Below, piece by piece: positions 1-9,664 of a DNA stretch of 64,000 bases. Below the pieces are notes generated by a model. It saw only the letters and a list, made by a program, of their open reading frames with translations. It made no database searches and was not told where the DNA came from. Numbering within the stretch: the first letter of the stretch is position 1; each line of letters starts with the position of its first letter. The translations under genes were made by a program, and so were the position numbers. This DNA comes from Verrucomicrobiota bacterium (GTDB taxonomy: Bacteria > Verrucomicrobiota > Verrucomicrobiia > Verrucomicrobiales > Akkermansiaceae), in the NCBI GenBank assembly GCA_004294095.1, contig RDZR01000029.1, forward strand, positions 1-64,000, read 5' to 3'.

Positions 1-174
1 TCCCCAAAATCATTGATTTGTCAACGATTTTTGGAAAGTCGTGCGTGTATCGGGGGGTAAAGGGTTCTATTTTTTTGATGGGCTAATCTAGCAGATATCA
101 AGCGAGCGAGGGAGAATTGCAAGAGGGTGGGCTGGGGAAAAAAGAGTGATTTGCGCGGAACGCCGCAGACTCAT

Positions 175-292
175 CGTGGCGGCGGATTTCATCTTCCAAG
201 CAGATTATTCTTAGAGAAAATTGCATGGGTTACCACTTCTTGCTTGCTGGCAATTTTTGGGCATGGCGGTTGAAAACCGCCGCCACGATTTA
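175..292. repeat. Inverted GC-rich repeat in an otherwise empty leader region
   Basis: Positions 1-505 contain no convincing gene. The only structure seen is an inverted repeat: CGTGGCGGCGG near 175 pairs with CCGCCGCCACG near 276-288. The right arm also carries its own small hairpin (GGCGGTTGAAAACCGCC, about 264-280). It could be an intergenic repeat of the REP type; no function is evident. Confidence 0.35.
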
Positions 293-505
293 GATGAGCG
301 GGAGATCTATAAAAAGCCTAGTTTTTTGCAATATCGCGTGGCAATCAATCTCGCGGAAGGGAAGATGAACCCGCTAGGCGAATGATAGATGAATTCCGCT
401 ACGGATATTCGTTAGGAGTTTCTATTTATATACATTTTTTCACCATGGTAGATAGGTGATTTCCTAGAGCCGAGCGCTCGTGGCGAGATCGGCGAGGCGC
501 AGGAA

Positions 506-862
506 TCAGGCCATGAGACGCACGCCGCCGCCGCGCAAAACGTCGGGTGGGTCGAGATAGTCAAAATGCTCGTTGGGCTTGGCGTAGCCAGAGCCGTGGT
601 TTTCCATGCGCTGGCGGGTTTCCATATTGCTTGGCGCGTTGTCAAAATCCCAGCGGCAGGAAATCACGTGAGGATGGCCGTTGAATCATGGCTCGATTGA
701 GATATTCGCACGAGCAGCTGCGGCGGCATCTCGGAAGGTCAGCTTGATTTCCTGCGAGTAGGTGACTGGCCGGAAATCCATTCCAGGGTCGGCAATGGCT
801 GGAACCCACGATTCTTGCCGAGTTAAACTATTTCCGAAATTGATGTTTTTTCTCACCCCTTT
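506..862 (-). pseudogene. Decayed C-terminal part of an unidentified protein
   Basis: On the minus strand a coherent reading frame runs from about 862 to a TGA at 506-508 and is interrupted by a single in-frame TGA near 690. It reads with normal protein composition: a segment containing QESWVPAIADPGMDF, then FRDAAAAARANISIEP, the stop, then ISCRWDFDNAPSNMETRQ and a tail ending RGGGVRLMA. No start codon or upstream domain is present, so this is the 3' remnant of a larger gene. The style loosely recalls large exported verrucomicrobial cassette proteins, but I cannot assign a family. The longest ATG-started ORF here (412-645) is in another frame and is probably not the real one. Confidence 0.4.
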
Positions 863-930
863 TCATGGTGCGTGAAAAATTCTCGAGGCCGGTTCAGCCT
901 AGATGCGCCGGGCTGCCGCTGCGCGTGTGG

Positions 931-1869
931 TTATTTGCCATCGGCTAACAGTTTTCGGCAATAATCGATGGTGCTATCGAGTCCTTGATCGAGGGCGATT
1001 TTGGGTTTCCAGCCAAGTTCGGTGGTGGCGAGCGTGATGTCTGGGCGGCGTTGTTTCGGGTCATCACCCGGCAGTGGGAGATGGGTGATTTTCGAGGAGC
1101 CGCCGATTTTTTTGAGCACGAGATCGGCGAGTTCGAGCATGGTGAATTCGCCTGGGTTGCCGATATTGACTGGGCCGAGCAAGGTCGGATGATTCATCAG
1201 GCGGATGAAGCCATCGACGAGATCGTCCACGTAGCAAAATGAACGGGTTTGCGTGCCATCGCCGTAGATGGTGAGGTCTTTTCCCTGCAACGCTTGCACG
1301 ATGAAATTGGAAACTACGCGGCCATCATCTGGCAGCATGCGCGGGCCGTAGGTATTAAAAATGCGGACTACTCGGATATCGACTTTGTTTTGACGATGGT
1401 AATCAAAAAACAACGTTTCTGCGCAGCGTTTTCCTTCATCATAGCAGGCGCGAATTCCAATCGGATTGACGCTGCCTTTGTAAGATTCTGGCTGCGGGTG
1501 GACTTCGGGATCACCGTAAACTTCGGAGGTCGAGGCTTGGAAAACGCGGGCTCCGGTGCGTTTGGCAAGGCCGAGGCAATGAATTGCGCCAAGCACCGAG
1601 GTTTTGACTGTTTTAATCGGATTGTGCTGGTAGTGCGGCGGCGATGCCGGACAGGCGAGGTTGTAAATTTGATCCACTTCGTAGCGAAATGGCTCGGTCA
1701 CGTCATGGCGCACGAGCTCAAAGTAGGGATTGCTCAGCAAATGGGCGATGTTGCGTTTTCTGCCGGTGTAAAAATTATCCATGCAAATAATTTCATGGCC
1801 TTCGTTGAGCAATCGTTCTGATAGGTGGGAGCCGAGAAATCCTGCACCGCCGGTGATTAAAATGCGCAT
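931..1869 (-). CDS. uxs: UDP-glucuronate decarboxylase (UDP-xylose synthase)
   Basis: Extended short-chain dehydrogenase/reductase of 312 residues that converts UDP-glucuronate to UDP-xylose, a cytoplasmic nucleotide-sugar step. The N-terminal Rossmann motif [10 protein letters not shown] lies at residues 7-16. The catalytic tyrosine and lysine are in YDEGKR, and the family-typical segment ending FNTYGPRM follows. The open frame extends upstream to 1944, but the start at 1869 (MRILITGG) places the nucleotide-binding motif correctly; the extra 25 residues look non-coding. It is divergent from the regulator at 1986. The rest of the sugar block is transcribed in the opposite direction, which suggests a shared regulatory region at 1870-1985. 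Confidence 0.9.
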   Translation of the reverse strand: MRILITGGAGFLGSHLSERLLNEGHEIICMDNFYTGRKRNIAHLLSNPYFELVRHDVTEPFRYEVDQIYNLACPASPPHYQHNPIKTVKTSVLGAIHCLGLAKRTGARVFQASTSEVYGDPEVHPQPESYKGSVNPIGIRACYDEGKRCAETLFFDYHRQNKVDIRVVRIFNTYGPRMLPDDGRVVSNFIVQALQGKDLTIYGDGTQTRSFCYVDDLVDGFIRLMNHPTLLGPVNIGNPGEFTMLELADLVLKKIGGSSKITHLPLPGDDPKQRRPDITLATTELGWKPKIALDQGLDSTIDYCRKLLADGK

Positions 1870-1985
1870 GGCTCGAATGAGCAAAATCCATCGGGCAAGG
1901 CAAGACATGTTGCTATGGAAAAACTGCCGAATAAGTTTGTTCAAAAAAGTTTGAACAAGCGGCTGCGATTGGGTATCAGTCTGTC

Positions 1986-2495
1986 ATGCATGATTCTGCA
2001 GAGGAAATGCCCACTGCTTTGGACCCGCTGGAGCAACAAATGGTCGCATTTTTTGTCGATGGCGTGCGCGTGATCGGTTTGCCTCCCTCGATTGGGCAAA
2101 TTTACGGACTGCTCTTCATTTCGCGCCAGCCGCTGGCATTGGATGATTTGGTCAAACGCTTGGAGATGAGTAAAGGATCGGTGAGCCAAGGCCTCAGAAC
2201 TTTAAAAACGTTAGGCGCAGTGCGCGAAGTCACCGCAACCGATGCCGCTGACCGCAAGACGTATTATGAACCGGCAGTGGAATTGAAGCGGCTCGTCGGC
2301 GGCTTTATCCGTGAACAAATCCTGCCTCATTTGCTCAGTGGCACGGAAAAAGCGGAATCGATCAGATCACTTGCGGCGAATCACCCGGATCAAGAGCAGC
2401 GCACTTTTCTAATCAATCGTATTTCTCGCTTAGACAAGTGGATGCGCAGCGGCAGGCGCATGTTGCCAATCATTCAACGAATTCTTGGCGAATGA
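1986..2495 (+). CDS. GbsR/MarR-type winged-helix transcriptional regulator
   Basis: 169-residue protein resembling the GbsR branch of MarR regulators. An N-terminal helix (ALDPLEQQMVAFFVDG) precedes a winged-helix DNA-binding core (residues about 35-85, SIGQIYGLLFISRQPL and MSKGSVSQGLRTLKTLGAV), followed by a helical C-terminus that may mediate dimerisation. Its stop codon overlaps the start of the NusG-like gene (ATGA at 2492), so the two are translationally coupled and probably act together on the sugar genes downstream. The ligand is unknown. Family assignment rests on the HTH pattern only. Confidence 0.75.
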   Translation: MHDSAEEMPTALDPLEQQMVAFFVDGVRVIGLPPSIGQIYGLLFISRQPLALDDLVKRLEMSKGSVSQGLRTLKTLGAVREVTATDAADRKTYYEPAVELKRLVGGFIREQILPHLLSGTEKAESIRSLAANHPDQEQRTFLINRISRLDKWMRSGRRMLPIIQRILGE

Positions 2496-3043
2496 ATCCA
2501 TCATCCGAATGCTCAAGCAGCGCACGCTGGTATGGCGTGCGTTGCCAAACCAAGCGCGAGCACATCGCCGCCGAACAATTGCGCCACCTCGATGGCGTGG
2601 AAGTCTTCTGCCCGCGGATCCGCTACCGCAAGGCGACGCGGCGCGGGAAAATTTGGTGGCACGAAGCTCTTTTTCCCGGCTATTTGCTTGCCCGATTTGA
2701 GCTGAGCCGGATGGAGCGCGGCGTCTCATTTTGCCAAGGTGTGCGTGGTTTGGTGCGCTTCGGCAGCGAGGTTCCGCCGATTCCTGAAGGTTTTATCGAA
2801 ACGCTTCGGCAGGAATGTAAAAGTCCTCTCTCGGATCAGACTCAAGACCTCATTGAGTTGAGCCCGACCATTGAAATCGGCGATGAAGTCGAAATCGCTT
2901 ACGGCGCGATGCGCGGCCTCACCGGCACCGTGATCAGCATGCCGACGGCCACCGAGAGGGTGAAAATTCTGATGGACTTCCTCGGCCAAGCTCAGCCAAT
3001 CGATATCGATCTTTTCGCGCTATTGTTGCCGCGGCATCGATAG
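2492..3043 (+). CDS. NusG/RfaH-like transcription antitermination factor
   Basis: 183-residue NusG paralogue. The NGN domain begins at RWYGVRCQTKREHIAAEQL and contains the typical FPGYLLARFEL segment. A C-terminal KOW domain is seen at EIGDEVEIAYGAMRGLTGTVI. Specialised paralogues of this kind (RfaH, UpxY, LoaP) ride with RNA polymerase to allow full transcription of long polysaccharide operons. Its position upstream of glf-fcl-gmd fits that role. I chose the start at 2492 because it overlaps the previous stop as ATGA; an earlier ATG at 2438 would lie deep inside the previous gene. The housekeeping nusG is expected elsewhere. Confidence 0.85.
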   Translation: MNPSSECSSSARWYGVRCQTKREHIAAEQLRHLDGVEVFCPRIRYRKATRRGKIWWHEALFPGYLLARFELSRMERGVSFCQGVRGLVRFGSEVPPIPEGFIETLRQECKSPLSDQTQDLIELSPTIEIGDEVEIAYGAMRGLTGTVISMPTATERVKILMDFLGQAQPIDIDLFALLLPRHR

Positions 3044-3190
3044 GCGATGGAGGATTTTCACCAAACCCGGCCAATTTAGAAAATTTACTTTGTATTTACA
3101 TAATAAAATATCTCGCTATTTGTCATTGGTTCGCGTGGTATCGCCATGCCAATCACACAGCGGCACTGAACTCCATCCCCAGCAGCGACA

Positions 3191-4375
3191 TTGCCTAGCG
3201 AATTGAACACCGATTTTTTGATCATTGGCGCGGGATTTAGCGGACTGGTGGCGGCGCATCAACTTTCCCAAGCAGGCTGGAAGTGTGTGGTGGTGGACCG
3301 GCGCAATCATTTGGGAGGAAATGCGTATGACGGATACGATGCGGCAGGCGTTTTGCTGCACCATTACGGGCCGCATTATTTCCGGACCAATTCGCCGCGC
3401 ATTGTGGAATACCTATCCGCATTTACCGAGTGGCGCGAGGTTGCCTACACGATCAAGAGCCATGTGCAGGGGCGGCTGTGGAGCTTCCCGATCAATCTCA
3501 ATACGTATGAGGAATTGATCGGACGCGCGGCGGAAAGTGAGGAATTCCAAGAATGGTTAGAGCGGAATCGGCTGCCGATCGAATCGCCTCAAAATTCCGA
3601 GGAAGTCATCCTATCGCAAGTTGGCCATCAGCTCTATGAGATGTTTTTTGAGGGTTACACGATGAAGCAATGGCAACGTCACCCACGTGAGTTGGATCGT
3701 TCCGTGTGCGGGCGCATCCCGATTCGCACCAATCGCGACGATCGTTACCTAACAGAAAATTTTCAAGCGTTGCCCAAAGCGGGCTACACGAAGATGTTAG
3801 AAAAAATGTTAGACGCATCGCCTAGTGTGCAATTATTTTTGAATATGGATGCCGCGGAAGCGCGGGCAAAGTGGAATTACAAGTATCTCATTTTCAGCGG
3901 AGCGATAGATGATTTCTATCAGAAAAAATTTGGTCCCCTGCCCTATCGCTCGTTGCGCTTCGAGCCGGAATCTTTCACTGCTGGGCAGCTCGCGGAGCGG
4001 CAAAAATTGTTAGGTGAAAATGCCGCGCCTGACGGATTTTGGCAAACGGCCATGCAGATCAATTATCCGGAGCAAAACGTGCCGTGGACGCGTATTGTGG
4101 AAATCAAACACGCGACTGGCCAGCAGATCGATGCGACGACGATTGTGAGAGAATATCCGAAAGATTGGACGCCGGATGATGAGCCATTTTATCCAGTGCC
4201 GACTTTGGAATCGCAAGCGATTTACCGCCGTTATCAAGAACTCGCAACCGCTGAGCAAAATGTCACATTTATTGGCAGGCTCGCCACATATCGTTATTAC
4301 AATATGGACCAAGTCACCGGCATGGCTCTAACAGCGAGCCAAAATCTCATCCAACGCTTCGGAACCCAATTATGA
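3191..4375 (+). CDS. glf: UDP-galactopyranose mutase
   Basis: Flavoenzyme of 394 residues that interconverts UDP-galactopyranose and UDP-galactofuranose for polysaccharide synthesis. The FAD-binding GAGFSGLVAAHQL motif is at residues 13-25, followed by VVDRRNHLGGNAYDGYD and GPHYFRT. The C-terminus contains FIGRLATYRYYNMDQ, the conserved flavin-contact region. The start codon is TTG at 3191; no in-frame ATG lies nearby upstream. The AT-rich gap at 3044-3190 probably holds the promoter, but I cannot define boxes. The stop overlaps the next gene as ATGA at 4372. Confidence 0.92.
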   Translation: MPSELNTDFLIIGAGFSGLVAAHQLSQAGWKCVVVDRRNHLGGNAYDGYDAAGVLLHHYGPHYFRTNSPRIVEYLSAFTEWREVAYTIKSHVQGRLWSFPINLNTYEELIGRAAESEEFQEWLERNRLPIESPQNSEEVILSQVGHQLYEMFFEGYTMKQWQRHPRELDRSVCGRIPIRTNRDDRYLTENFQALPKAGYTKMLEKMLDASPSVQLFLNMDAAEARAKWNYKYLIFSGAIDDFYQKKFGPLPYRSLRFEPESFTAGQLAERQKLLGENAAPDGFWQTAMQINYPEQNVPWTRIVEIKHATGQQIDATTIVREYPKDWTPDDEPFYPVPTLESQAIYRRYQELATAEQNVTFIGRLATYRYYNMDQVTGMALTASQNLIQRFGTQL

Positions 4376-5310
4376 AAAAGTGCTTTATTTCAGGTCATCG
4401 TGGAATGGTCGGCTCCGCACTCGTGCGCCACGCCGAGCAGCTCGGAAATCATCAACTACTCACCGCGGCTCGGGGTGAATTGGACTTATGCGATCAAGCA
4501 GCGGTCTTTGATTTTCTCAAACAACATCAGCCAGACCAAGTCATCATCGCTGCGGCCAAAGTCGGCGGGATTTACGCCAATGCCACGTATCCTGCGGATT
4601 TTATTTATGAAAATTTGAGCATCGCTAGCAATCTAATTGAAGGCTCTCGCCGCGCTGGTGTGTCGCGGGTTTTGTTTCTGGGATCATCCTGCATTTACCC
4701 GCGGATGGCACCGCAGCCGATGCCCGAGTCATGCTTGCTGACAAGTCCGTTAGAAGAATCCAACGAAGCCTACGCCATTGCAAAAATCGTCGGTCTGAAA
4801 ATGTGCCAACATTATCGCGCCCAGCATGGATTGCTCTATCATAGTGCGATGCCCACCAATCTTTATGGCCCGGGCGATAACTACCATCCGGAAAATTCCC
4901 ACGTCATTCCTGCACTCATCCGGCGTTTTCATGAAGCTGCCGAGCAGGGTGCCGCGTCGGTGACGATCTGGGGCAGCGGCACACCGCGGCGTGAATTCCT
5001 GCACGTCGATGATCTCGCGAGTGCTTGCTTTCACTTGTTAGAAATGGCCAATCCGCCAGATTGGGCGAACGTGGGAGTTGGCAGCGATGTGACGATATAC
5101 GAACTCGCCTCACTCATCGCGCAAACGGTTGGTTTCAAAGGTGAAATTCTAACGGATCCAAGTAAACCGGACGGCACCCCTAGAAAGCTGTTAGATTGTT
5201 CCTTGATCCAATCCACAGGATGGCAGCCCACAGTTGATTTCCGAGAAGGCCTCAAGGCCGCTCACCAAGATTTTATCTCATCCTTGGCCCACGCCACCGC
5301 TCGACTCTAA
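4372..5310 (+). CDS. fcl: GDP-L-fucose synthase
   Basis: 312-residue SDR epimerase/reductase that turns GDP-4-keto-6-deoxymannose into GDP-L-fucose using NADPH. It shows the GHRGMVGSALVRH nucleotide motif at the N-terminus, the family segment GSSCIYPRMAPQPMPE, and the catalytic YAIAK. It is translationally coupled to glf (ATGA overlap at 4372). The preceding enzyme of the same pathway, GDP-mannose 4,6-dehydratase, follows 26 bp downstream, so this operon supplies GDP-fucose. Confidence 0.93.
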   Translation: MKKCFISGHRGMVGSALVRHAEQLGNHQLLTAARGELDLCDQAAVFDFLKQHQPDQVIIAAAKVGGIYANATYPADFIYENLSIASNLIEGSRRAGVSRVLFLGSSCIYPRMAPQPMPESCLLTSPLEESNEAYAIAKIVGLKMCQHYRAQHGLLYHSAMPTNLYGPGDNYHPENSHVIPALIRRFHEAAEQGAASVTIWGSGTPRREFLHVDDLASACFHLLEMANPPDWANVGVGSDVTIYELASLIAQTVGFKGEILTDPSKPDGTPRKLLDCSLIQSTGWQPTVDFREGLKAAHQDFISSLAHATARL

Positions 5311-5336
5311 ACGAACCAATCAACATTTAATCAAAT

Positions 5337-6452
5337 ATGAAACGCGCACTTATCACTGGCATTACCGGACAAGACGGATCTTACCTCGCCGAATTTTTGT
5401 TAGAAAAAGGCTACGAAGTCCACGGCATCAAACGCAGAGCATCGCTTTTTAACACGCAGCGCATTGATCACATTTACGAAGATCCGCACGTTGAAAATTC
5501 GCGTTTTCACCTGCATTACGGAGATCTAACAGACTCTTCTAACTTAACTCGCATTCTGAGCGAGGTTAAGCCGGACGAGGTTTATAACTTAGGCGCACAA
5601 TCGCACGTCGCTGTGTCATTTGAATCCCCAGAATACACCGCAGATGTGGATGCAATTGGCACGCTTCGTTTGTTAGAATCAATTCGGTTTTTGCATTTAG
5701 AAAAAAACACGCGTTTCTACCAAGCATCGACATCTGAATTGTATGGGCAAGTGCGCGAAATTCCTCAGACAGAGAAAACTCCTTTTCATCCGCGCTCACC
5801 CTATGCGGTGGCAAAAATGTATGCCTATTGGATTACCGTGAATTATCGCGAGGCATATGGCATGTATGCGTGCAATGGAATCTTGTTCAATCACGAATCG
5901 CCACGCCGTGGTGAGACGTTCGTGACTCGCAAAATCACACGAGCGCTGGCCAACATTGCGCAAGGTTTGGAATCTTGTTTGTTCTTGGGCAACATCGATT
6001 CTTTACGCGATTGGGGACACGCAAAAGATTATGTGAGAATGCAATGGCTGATGCTGCAGCAAGAAGAGGCAGAGGATTATGTGATCGCAACCGGCAAGCA
6101 AATTTCAGTGCGTGAGTTTGTTAGAATGTCCGCCGCACATGCAGGCATCACGCTGGAATTCCGTGGCAGCGGAATTGATGAGATTGGTGTCGTGACTAGC
6201 GTAAATCCAGAGATCGCACCAGCTGTGAAGACTGGCGATGTGATTGTTAAAATTGATCCTCGTTATTTCCGGCCTGCCGAAGTAGAAACGTTGTTAGGCG
6301 ATCCAAGCAAAGCACGCGAAAAACTTGGCTGGGTTCCGGAAATCACCGTCGAGGAAATGTGCCGCGAAATGGTCGTTGGAGATCTTGATGTCGCTCGCCG
6401 CCACGCATTACTCAAATCACATGGCCATCATGTGTCCGTCTCTAAAGAATAA
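5337..6452 (+). CDS. gmd: GDP-mannose 4,6-dehydratase
   Basis: 371-residue SDR dehydratase catalysing the first committed step to GDP-L-fucose. The motif [19 protein letters not shown] is at residues 7-25, the substrate and cofactor segment [12 protein letters not shown] follows, and the catalytic YAVAK is present. [17 protein letters not shown] is typical of Gmd. The length is normal. It is probably co-transcribed with fcl. The gene carries several copies of the TGTTAGA-type motif described in the findings. Confidence 0.95.
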   Translation: MKRALITGITGQDGSYLAEFLLEKGYEVHGIKRRASLFNTQRIDHIYEDPHVENSRFHLHYGDLTDSSNLTRILSEVKPDEVYNLGAQSHVAVSFESPEYTADVDAIGTLRLLESIRFLHLEKNTRFYQASTSELYGQVREIPQTEKTPFHPRSPYAVAKMYAYWITVNYREAYGMYACNGILFNHESPRRGETFVTRKITRALANIAQGLESCLFLGNIDSLRDWGHAKDYVRMQWLMLQQEEAEDYVIATGKQISVREFVRMSAAHAGITLEFRGSGIDEIGVVTSVNPEIAPAVKTGDVIVKIDPRYFRPAEVETLLGDPSKAREKLGWVPEITVEEMCREMVVGDLDVARRHALLKSHGHHVSVSKE

Positions 6453-6465
6453 CAGTTAGAAAAAA

Positions 6466-6771
6466 TTAATTTTTCGGCAGCAACATCGATTGGTGGCGCT
6501 TGAGTTTTGAGTCTAGAAAAAACGGTGCTCCGGGAAGTAGCGAGGCAATTCCGATGAGCACTCCCAGCTTGAATGGCAGCTTCGCATAAAAAAGTGCCAT
6601 CAGGCCAGAGATGAACAAGCCTGTAAACATCGCACCATGCACCCAACCGACGTAGGTCACAGCGATGGGCATGCCAGCGAGGTATTTGAGCGGCATCGCA
6701 ATCAACATCAGTATCAGATACGAAATGCCATCTGCAATTGACATCACCCGCAGCGTTTTCATCCAAAACAT
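6466..6771 (-). CDS. DUF3817 integral membrane protein
   Basis: 101-residue protein with three hydrophobic segments (ISYLILMLIAMPL, GAMFTGLFISGLMALFY, GVLIGIASLLPGAPFF) and the DUF3817 signature MPLKYLAGMP followed by VGWVHGAMF. The family is small and membrane-embedded, with no established biochemical role. It converges on gmd and stands alone. Confidence 0.75.
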   Translation of the reverse strand: MFWMKTLRVMSIADGISYLILMLIAMPLKYLAGMPIAVTYVGWVHGAMFTGLFISGLMALFYAKLPFKLGVLIGIASLLPGAPFFLDSKLKRHQSMLLPKN

Positions 6772-6918
6772 GACGATCTATATGCTGCTAACGCTCGTTT
6801 CGCAATCGCCGAGATTTGATTATCTCACCTAACAGATCATGACTTCCGAGCTCGGCTAAACTTTGATATCTATGGATTGACTGACAAGCGACGCAAGGTA
6901 ATCTGCATTCGTTACATC

Positions 6919-8022
6919 ATGCCAATAAACATACCTGAACGAATTCTGATGGGCCCCGGCCCGAGCACCGTTCCTCAACGGATTCTTAACGCTCTCGGAT
7001 CCCCTACCCTGGGTCATCTCGATCCCCGCTACATCGAAATCATGGACGAAACCTGCGTCATGCTACGCAACGTGTTTCAAACTAAAAATGCGATCACCTT
7101 TCCTGTTTCCGCAACAGGCATGGCGGGAATGGAATGCGTCATCACGAACTTGATGGAACCCGGAGACGAAGTGATCGTCTGCGTCAACGGGGTCTTTGGC
7201 AATCGTATGGTGGATGTGATGGAGCGGGCAGGAGTGACCGTTCACCGCATCGATGTGGAGTGGGGAAAAATTTTCAGCGATGAAATGATTGCTGAAGCAG
7301 TCGAGCGTCATCCAAAATGCAAAGCGCTCGGGATTGTCCATGCTGAGACATCGACGGGCGCACATCAACCGTTAGAGTCCGTCTCCAAAATTGTGCACGA
7401 TGCCGGCATGCTATTCATCGTCGATGCCGTGACCTCTTTGAGTGGCCACACCTTAAAAGTGGATGAGTGGAAAATCGATGCCATTTACTCGGGAACTCAA
7501 AAATGTCTATCATGCCCGCCCGGTCTCTCGCCGGTTTCCTTTTCTGAAGCAGCCGTCGAGGTATCTGAGCGCCGGAAAACGAAAGTGCAGAGTTGGTATT
7601 TTGACATCAGCATGCTGAAGGACTACTACAAAGGTAGTGGCAAACGTGCGTATCATCACACTGCACCGGTAAATATGATTTACGCGCTGCACGAGGCCCT
7701 CGCCATCGTTCTTGAAGAAGGCCTTGAGCAACGCATCGAGCGTCACGCGGTGATGCACAAGCGCCTGCGCAAAGGGTTAGAAGAAATGGGTATTTCATAC
7801 ATCCCGGAGCATTCTTTACATACCCTCAATTGCGTTTCGATTCCAGATGGAGTGGATGACGCAGAAGTCCGCAACAAATTACTTAACAACTATCAGTTAG
7901 AGATTGGTTCAGGACTTGGGCCATTCGCCGGAAAGGCGTGGCGCATCGGCCTGATGGGACATAATGCGAACCAAGCGAACGTCGATTTGGTGCTTGCTGC
8001 TCTCAGAGATTGTTTGAACTGA
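6919..8022 (+). CDS. Class V aminotransferase (alanine-glyoxylate / serine-pyruvate type)
   Basis: 367-residue PLP enzyme of fold type I. LMGPGPSTVPQRIL at the N-terminus and HAETSTGAHQPLE are hallmarks of the alanine-glyoxylate/serine-pyruvate aminotransferase group. The PLP lysine is in SGTQKCLSCPPGLSPV. The C-terminal GLGPFAGKAWRIGLMG is also typical. I chose ATG 6919 (MPINIPERILMGPGPS) because the family usually begins just before this motif; the frame is open up to a TTG at 6877. It could serve glycine/serine metabolism or photorespiration-like glyoxylate removal; the precise substrate pair cannot be read from sequence. Confidence 0.85.
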   Translation: MPINIPERILMGPGPSTVPQRILNALGSPTLGHLDPRYIEIMDETCVMLRNVFQTKNAITFPVSATGMAGMECVITNLMEPGDEVIVCVNGVFGNRMVDVMERAGVTVHRIDVEWGKIFSDEMIAEAVERHPKCKALGIVHAETSTGAHQPLESVSKIVHDAGMLFIVDAVTSLSGHTLKVDEWKIDAIYSGTQKCLSCPPGLSPVSFSEAAVEVSERRKTKVQSWYFDISMLKDYYKGSGKRAYHHTAPVNMIYALHEALAIVLEEGLEQRIERHAVMHKRLRKGLEEMGISYIPEHSLHTLNCVSIPDGVDDAEVRNKLLNNYQLEIGSGLGPFAGKAWRIGLMGHNANQANVDLVLAALRDCLN

Positions 8023-8079
8023 AATCGATGAACATTGTCTCATCGCTGGAGAACTATCACCTGTTAAACACAAAAAGCA

Positions 8080-8649
8080 ATGCGCTGCCCTTATTGTCAG
8101 AGTCCCGTGATGAAACAAGCGACCGAGTGTCCGGTTTGCCATCTGACGTTCCCAAGGACAAATTTGTTAGTCGGCTCGGTGCCTCGTTTGAATCCATCGA
8201 TTGCGGATACAACTGGCCATCTCAACTCCAAGCATTTTTTAAAGATCAAAAAGCGGGTTATCAACATCGAAAACCGCTTCCCGCAATTGGTTTTGCAAGT
8301 CGTGATGCATCAATTTGTCGAAGCGCATCCCTTCGCCATGCACGCATTTTGGCTACTTAATGCGGGACAGTTCGCAGGCAGTGCTCACCGCGGGAAAGAC
8401 AACCATACCTTGTTATTTGTAATCGATCCATTTCGTAAAGAATCTGCCATCGCTCTTGGTTATGGCTTGGAGCAATATATGAAAGATGAGGCATTGAATC
8501 ATTTGTTAGATCTTGCGGCTCCATCATGGAAACGAGGATTGTGGGAACAGGGAATTCTCATAGTGTTAGATGGACTCGATGCTTGGCTCGAATCGATTGC
8601 CGTGCGCGAATCAGCCATGACGCGCACAGGTTCCGAAGATTGGTTTTAA
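8080..8649 (+). CDS. Zinc-ribbon plus TPM-domain-like protein
   Basis: 189-residue protein. The N-terminus has a four-cysteine zinc ribbon (MRCPYC then CPVCHLTF, residues 1-24). Residues about 50-170 resemble a TPM domain (TLP18.3/Psb32/MOLO-1), with KIKKRVINIENRFPQLVL, LLNAGQFAG and TLLFVIDPFRKESAIALGYGLE. No signal peptide or transmembrane helix is present, so it is probably cytoplasmic, unlike many exported TPM proteins. It overlaps the convergent next gene by four bases. The function is unknown. Confidence 0.55.
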   Translation: MRCPYCQSPVMKQATECPVCHLTFPRTNLLVGSVPRLNPSIADTTGHLNSKHFLKIKKRVINIENRFPQLVLQVVMHQFVEAHPFAMHAFWLLNAGQFAGSAHRGKDNHTLLFVIDPFRKESAIALGYGLEQYMKDEALNHLLDLAAPSWKRGLWEQGILIVLDGLDAWLESIAVRESAMTRTGSEDWF

Positions 8650-9488
8650 GATAAATAGCCATTGCTAGGGCAAAGGCTTCTAATGAGTCGCTCAATCAAT
8701 TCGCTATCCTCGGTCCTCGCTAAGCGATCATACTCTCTTTTAAGCTCTGCCAAAAAATCGAGCATCAATTCCCCCAAGCAGGAATTGCGGCAAACGAGCA
8801 ATCGATTTCTAACAGAATCTAACGAACTAATATTTTCAATTGATTCTCCACGCATTGCACAATCGATGATTTCCGAATGCCCATGATGGTGATAACGCGG
8901 GAAAAATGCTTCTTGATGCCGCAAGATCGCTACGTCGAAATCGAGACGCCTCGCGACGAGAGCATAGATCAAACACAGCGTGAGACGATTGCCTAATCCA
9001 TGCGCAATGCCCCATGATAGATCATAAATAGCAGGACAGAATTGCGATGGAGCGGCTGGGCGCAGCAATGATTTTGCAAATAAAAATTGAGCCAACGCAT
9101 GCTCCGATTGCACGCCTGCTGAATCTGCCTCTTCTGCTAGCAAATCGATGGCATCCCCGAGCGATTGGCGCACGGTCAGTCCATCGTGCAGAAAATCAGA
9201 AACCATACGCAGCATCGCTTCAAAAGTCTCCCAATCGTCATTGAGACCCGCGGCATAATTCGATGGAGCGATCCATTCTGAGGCGAGAGTCTCACGGCGA
9301 AGCGGCTGCAAAATTTCAGTGAGTAAGAATGCCTGCCGTGGGTTCAGCGTGATTTCACCATGGGCAAGATACTCACTGAGATCGCCACCGGTTGCGGCCA
9401 AGCGTTCGGCGATTCGCTGCTGGATACCAGGCGTATCGTCATCTAACAGGCGAAGCAAAGCGCCAATTTCTTGAGGCGAAGGAGTCAC
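8646..9488 (-). CDS. Transglutaminase-like (SirB1-type) protein
   Basis: 280-residue protein with mostly helical N- and C-terminal parts and a SirB1/transglutaminase-like central region around residues 155-200 (WGIAHGLGNRLTLCLIYALVARRLDF then VAILRHQEAFFPRY). In SirB1 proteins the GNPI.L motif and the loop after it hold the papain-like fold. A catalytic cysteine aligned with active transglutaminases is not obvious, so it may be non-enzymatic. The start codon ATG at 9488 is the last chromosomal coding position before the island's left boundary at 9524. Confidence 0.5.
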   Translation of the reverse strand: MTPSPQEIGALLRLLDDDTPGIQQRIAERLAATGGDLSEYLAHGEITLNPRQAFLLTEILQPLRRETLASEWIAPSNYAAGLNDDWETFEAMLRMVSDFLHDGLTVRQSLGDAIDLLAEEADSAGVQSEHALAQFLFAKSLLRPAAPSQFCPAIYDLSWGIAHGLGNRLTLCLIYALVARRLDFDVAILRHQEAFFPRYHHHGHSEIIDCAMRGESIENISSLDSVRNRLLVCRNSCLGELMLDFLAELKREYDRLARTEDSELIERLIRSLCPSNGYLS

Positions 9489-9523
9489 TGCGAATGATGC
9501 AGGAGCTTAGGATTAAAATCAAC

Positions 9524-9554
9524 ATCATGGTGCGCGATACTGGGTTCGAACCAG
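9524..9554. other. attL: 31-bp copy of the tRNA-Val 3' end
   Basis: This stretch (ATCATGGTGCGCGATACTGG and the following 11 bases) is identical over 31 bp to 20002-20032, which spans the CCA end, 3' acceptor strand and T-arm of the intact tRNA-Val. The remaining part of a tRNA is absent here, so it is a duplicate attachment-site half. It marks the left edge of the island. Confidence 0.85.
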
Positions 9555-9664
9555 CCAAAGCAGCCGATGTGACGAAAATTTCTGATTTCCAACGTATCGC
9601 AGATTTCCATGAAAGCAATATGCCGCAGGTTGGAGAGCGGAAAAAGCAAGGTGTTCATGTCTTC

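Noticed and set aside
1249-1821. 190-residue frame antisense to the UDP-glucuronate decarboxylase
   Set aside because: Lies wholly opposite a gene with clear catalytic motifs; no homology seen.
9524-9554. A second tRNA-Val gene
   Set aside because: Only the 3' acceptor strand, T-arm and CCA are present; D-arm and anticodon arm are missing, so it is an att duplicate.
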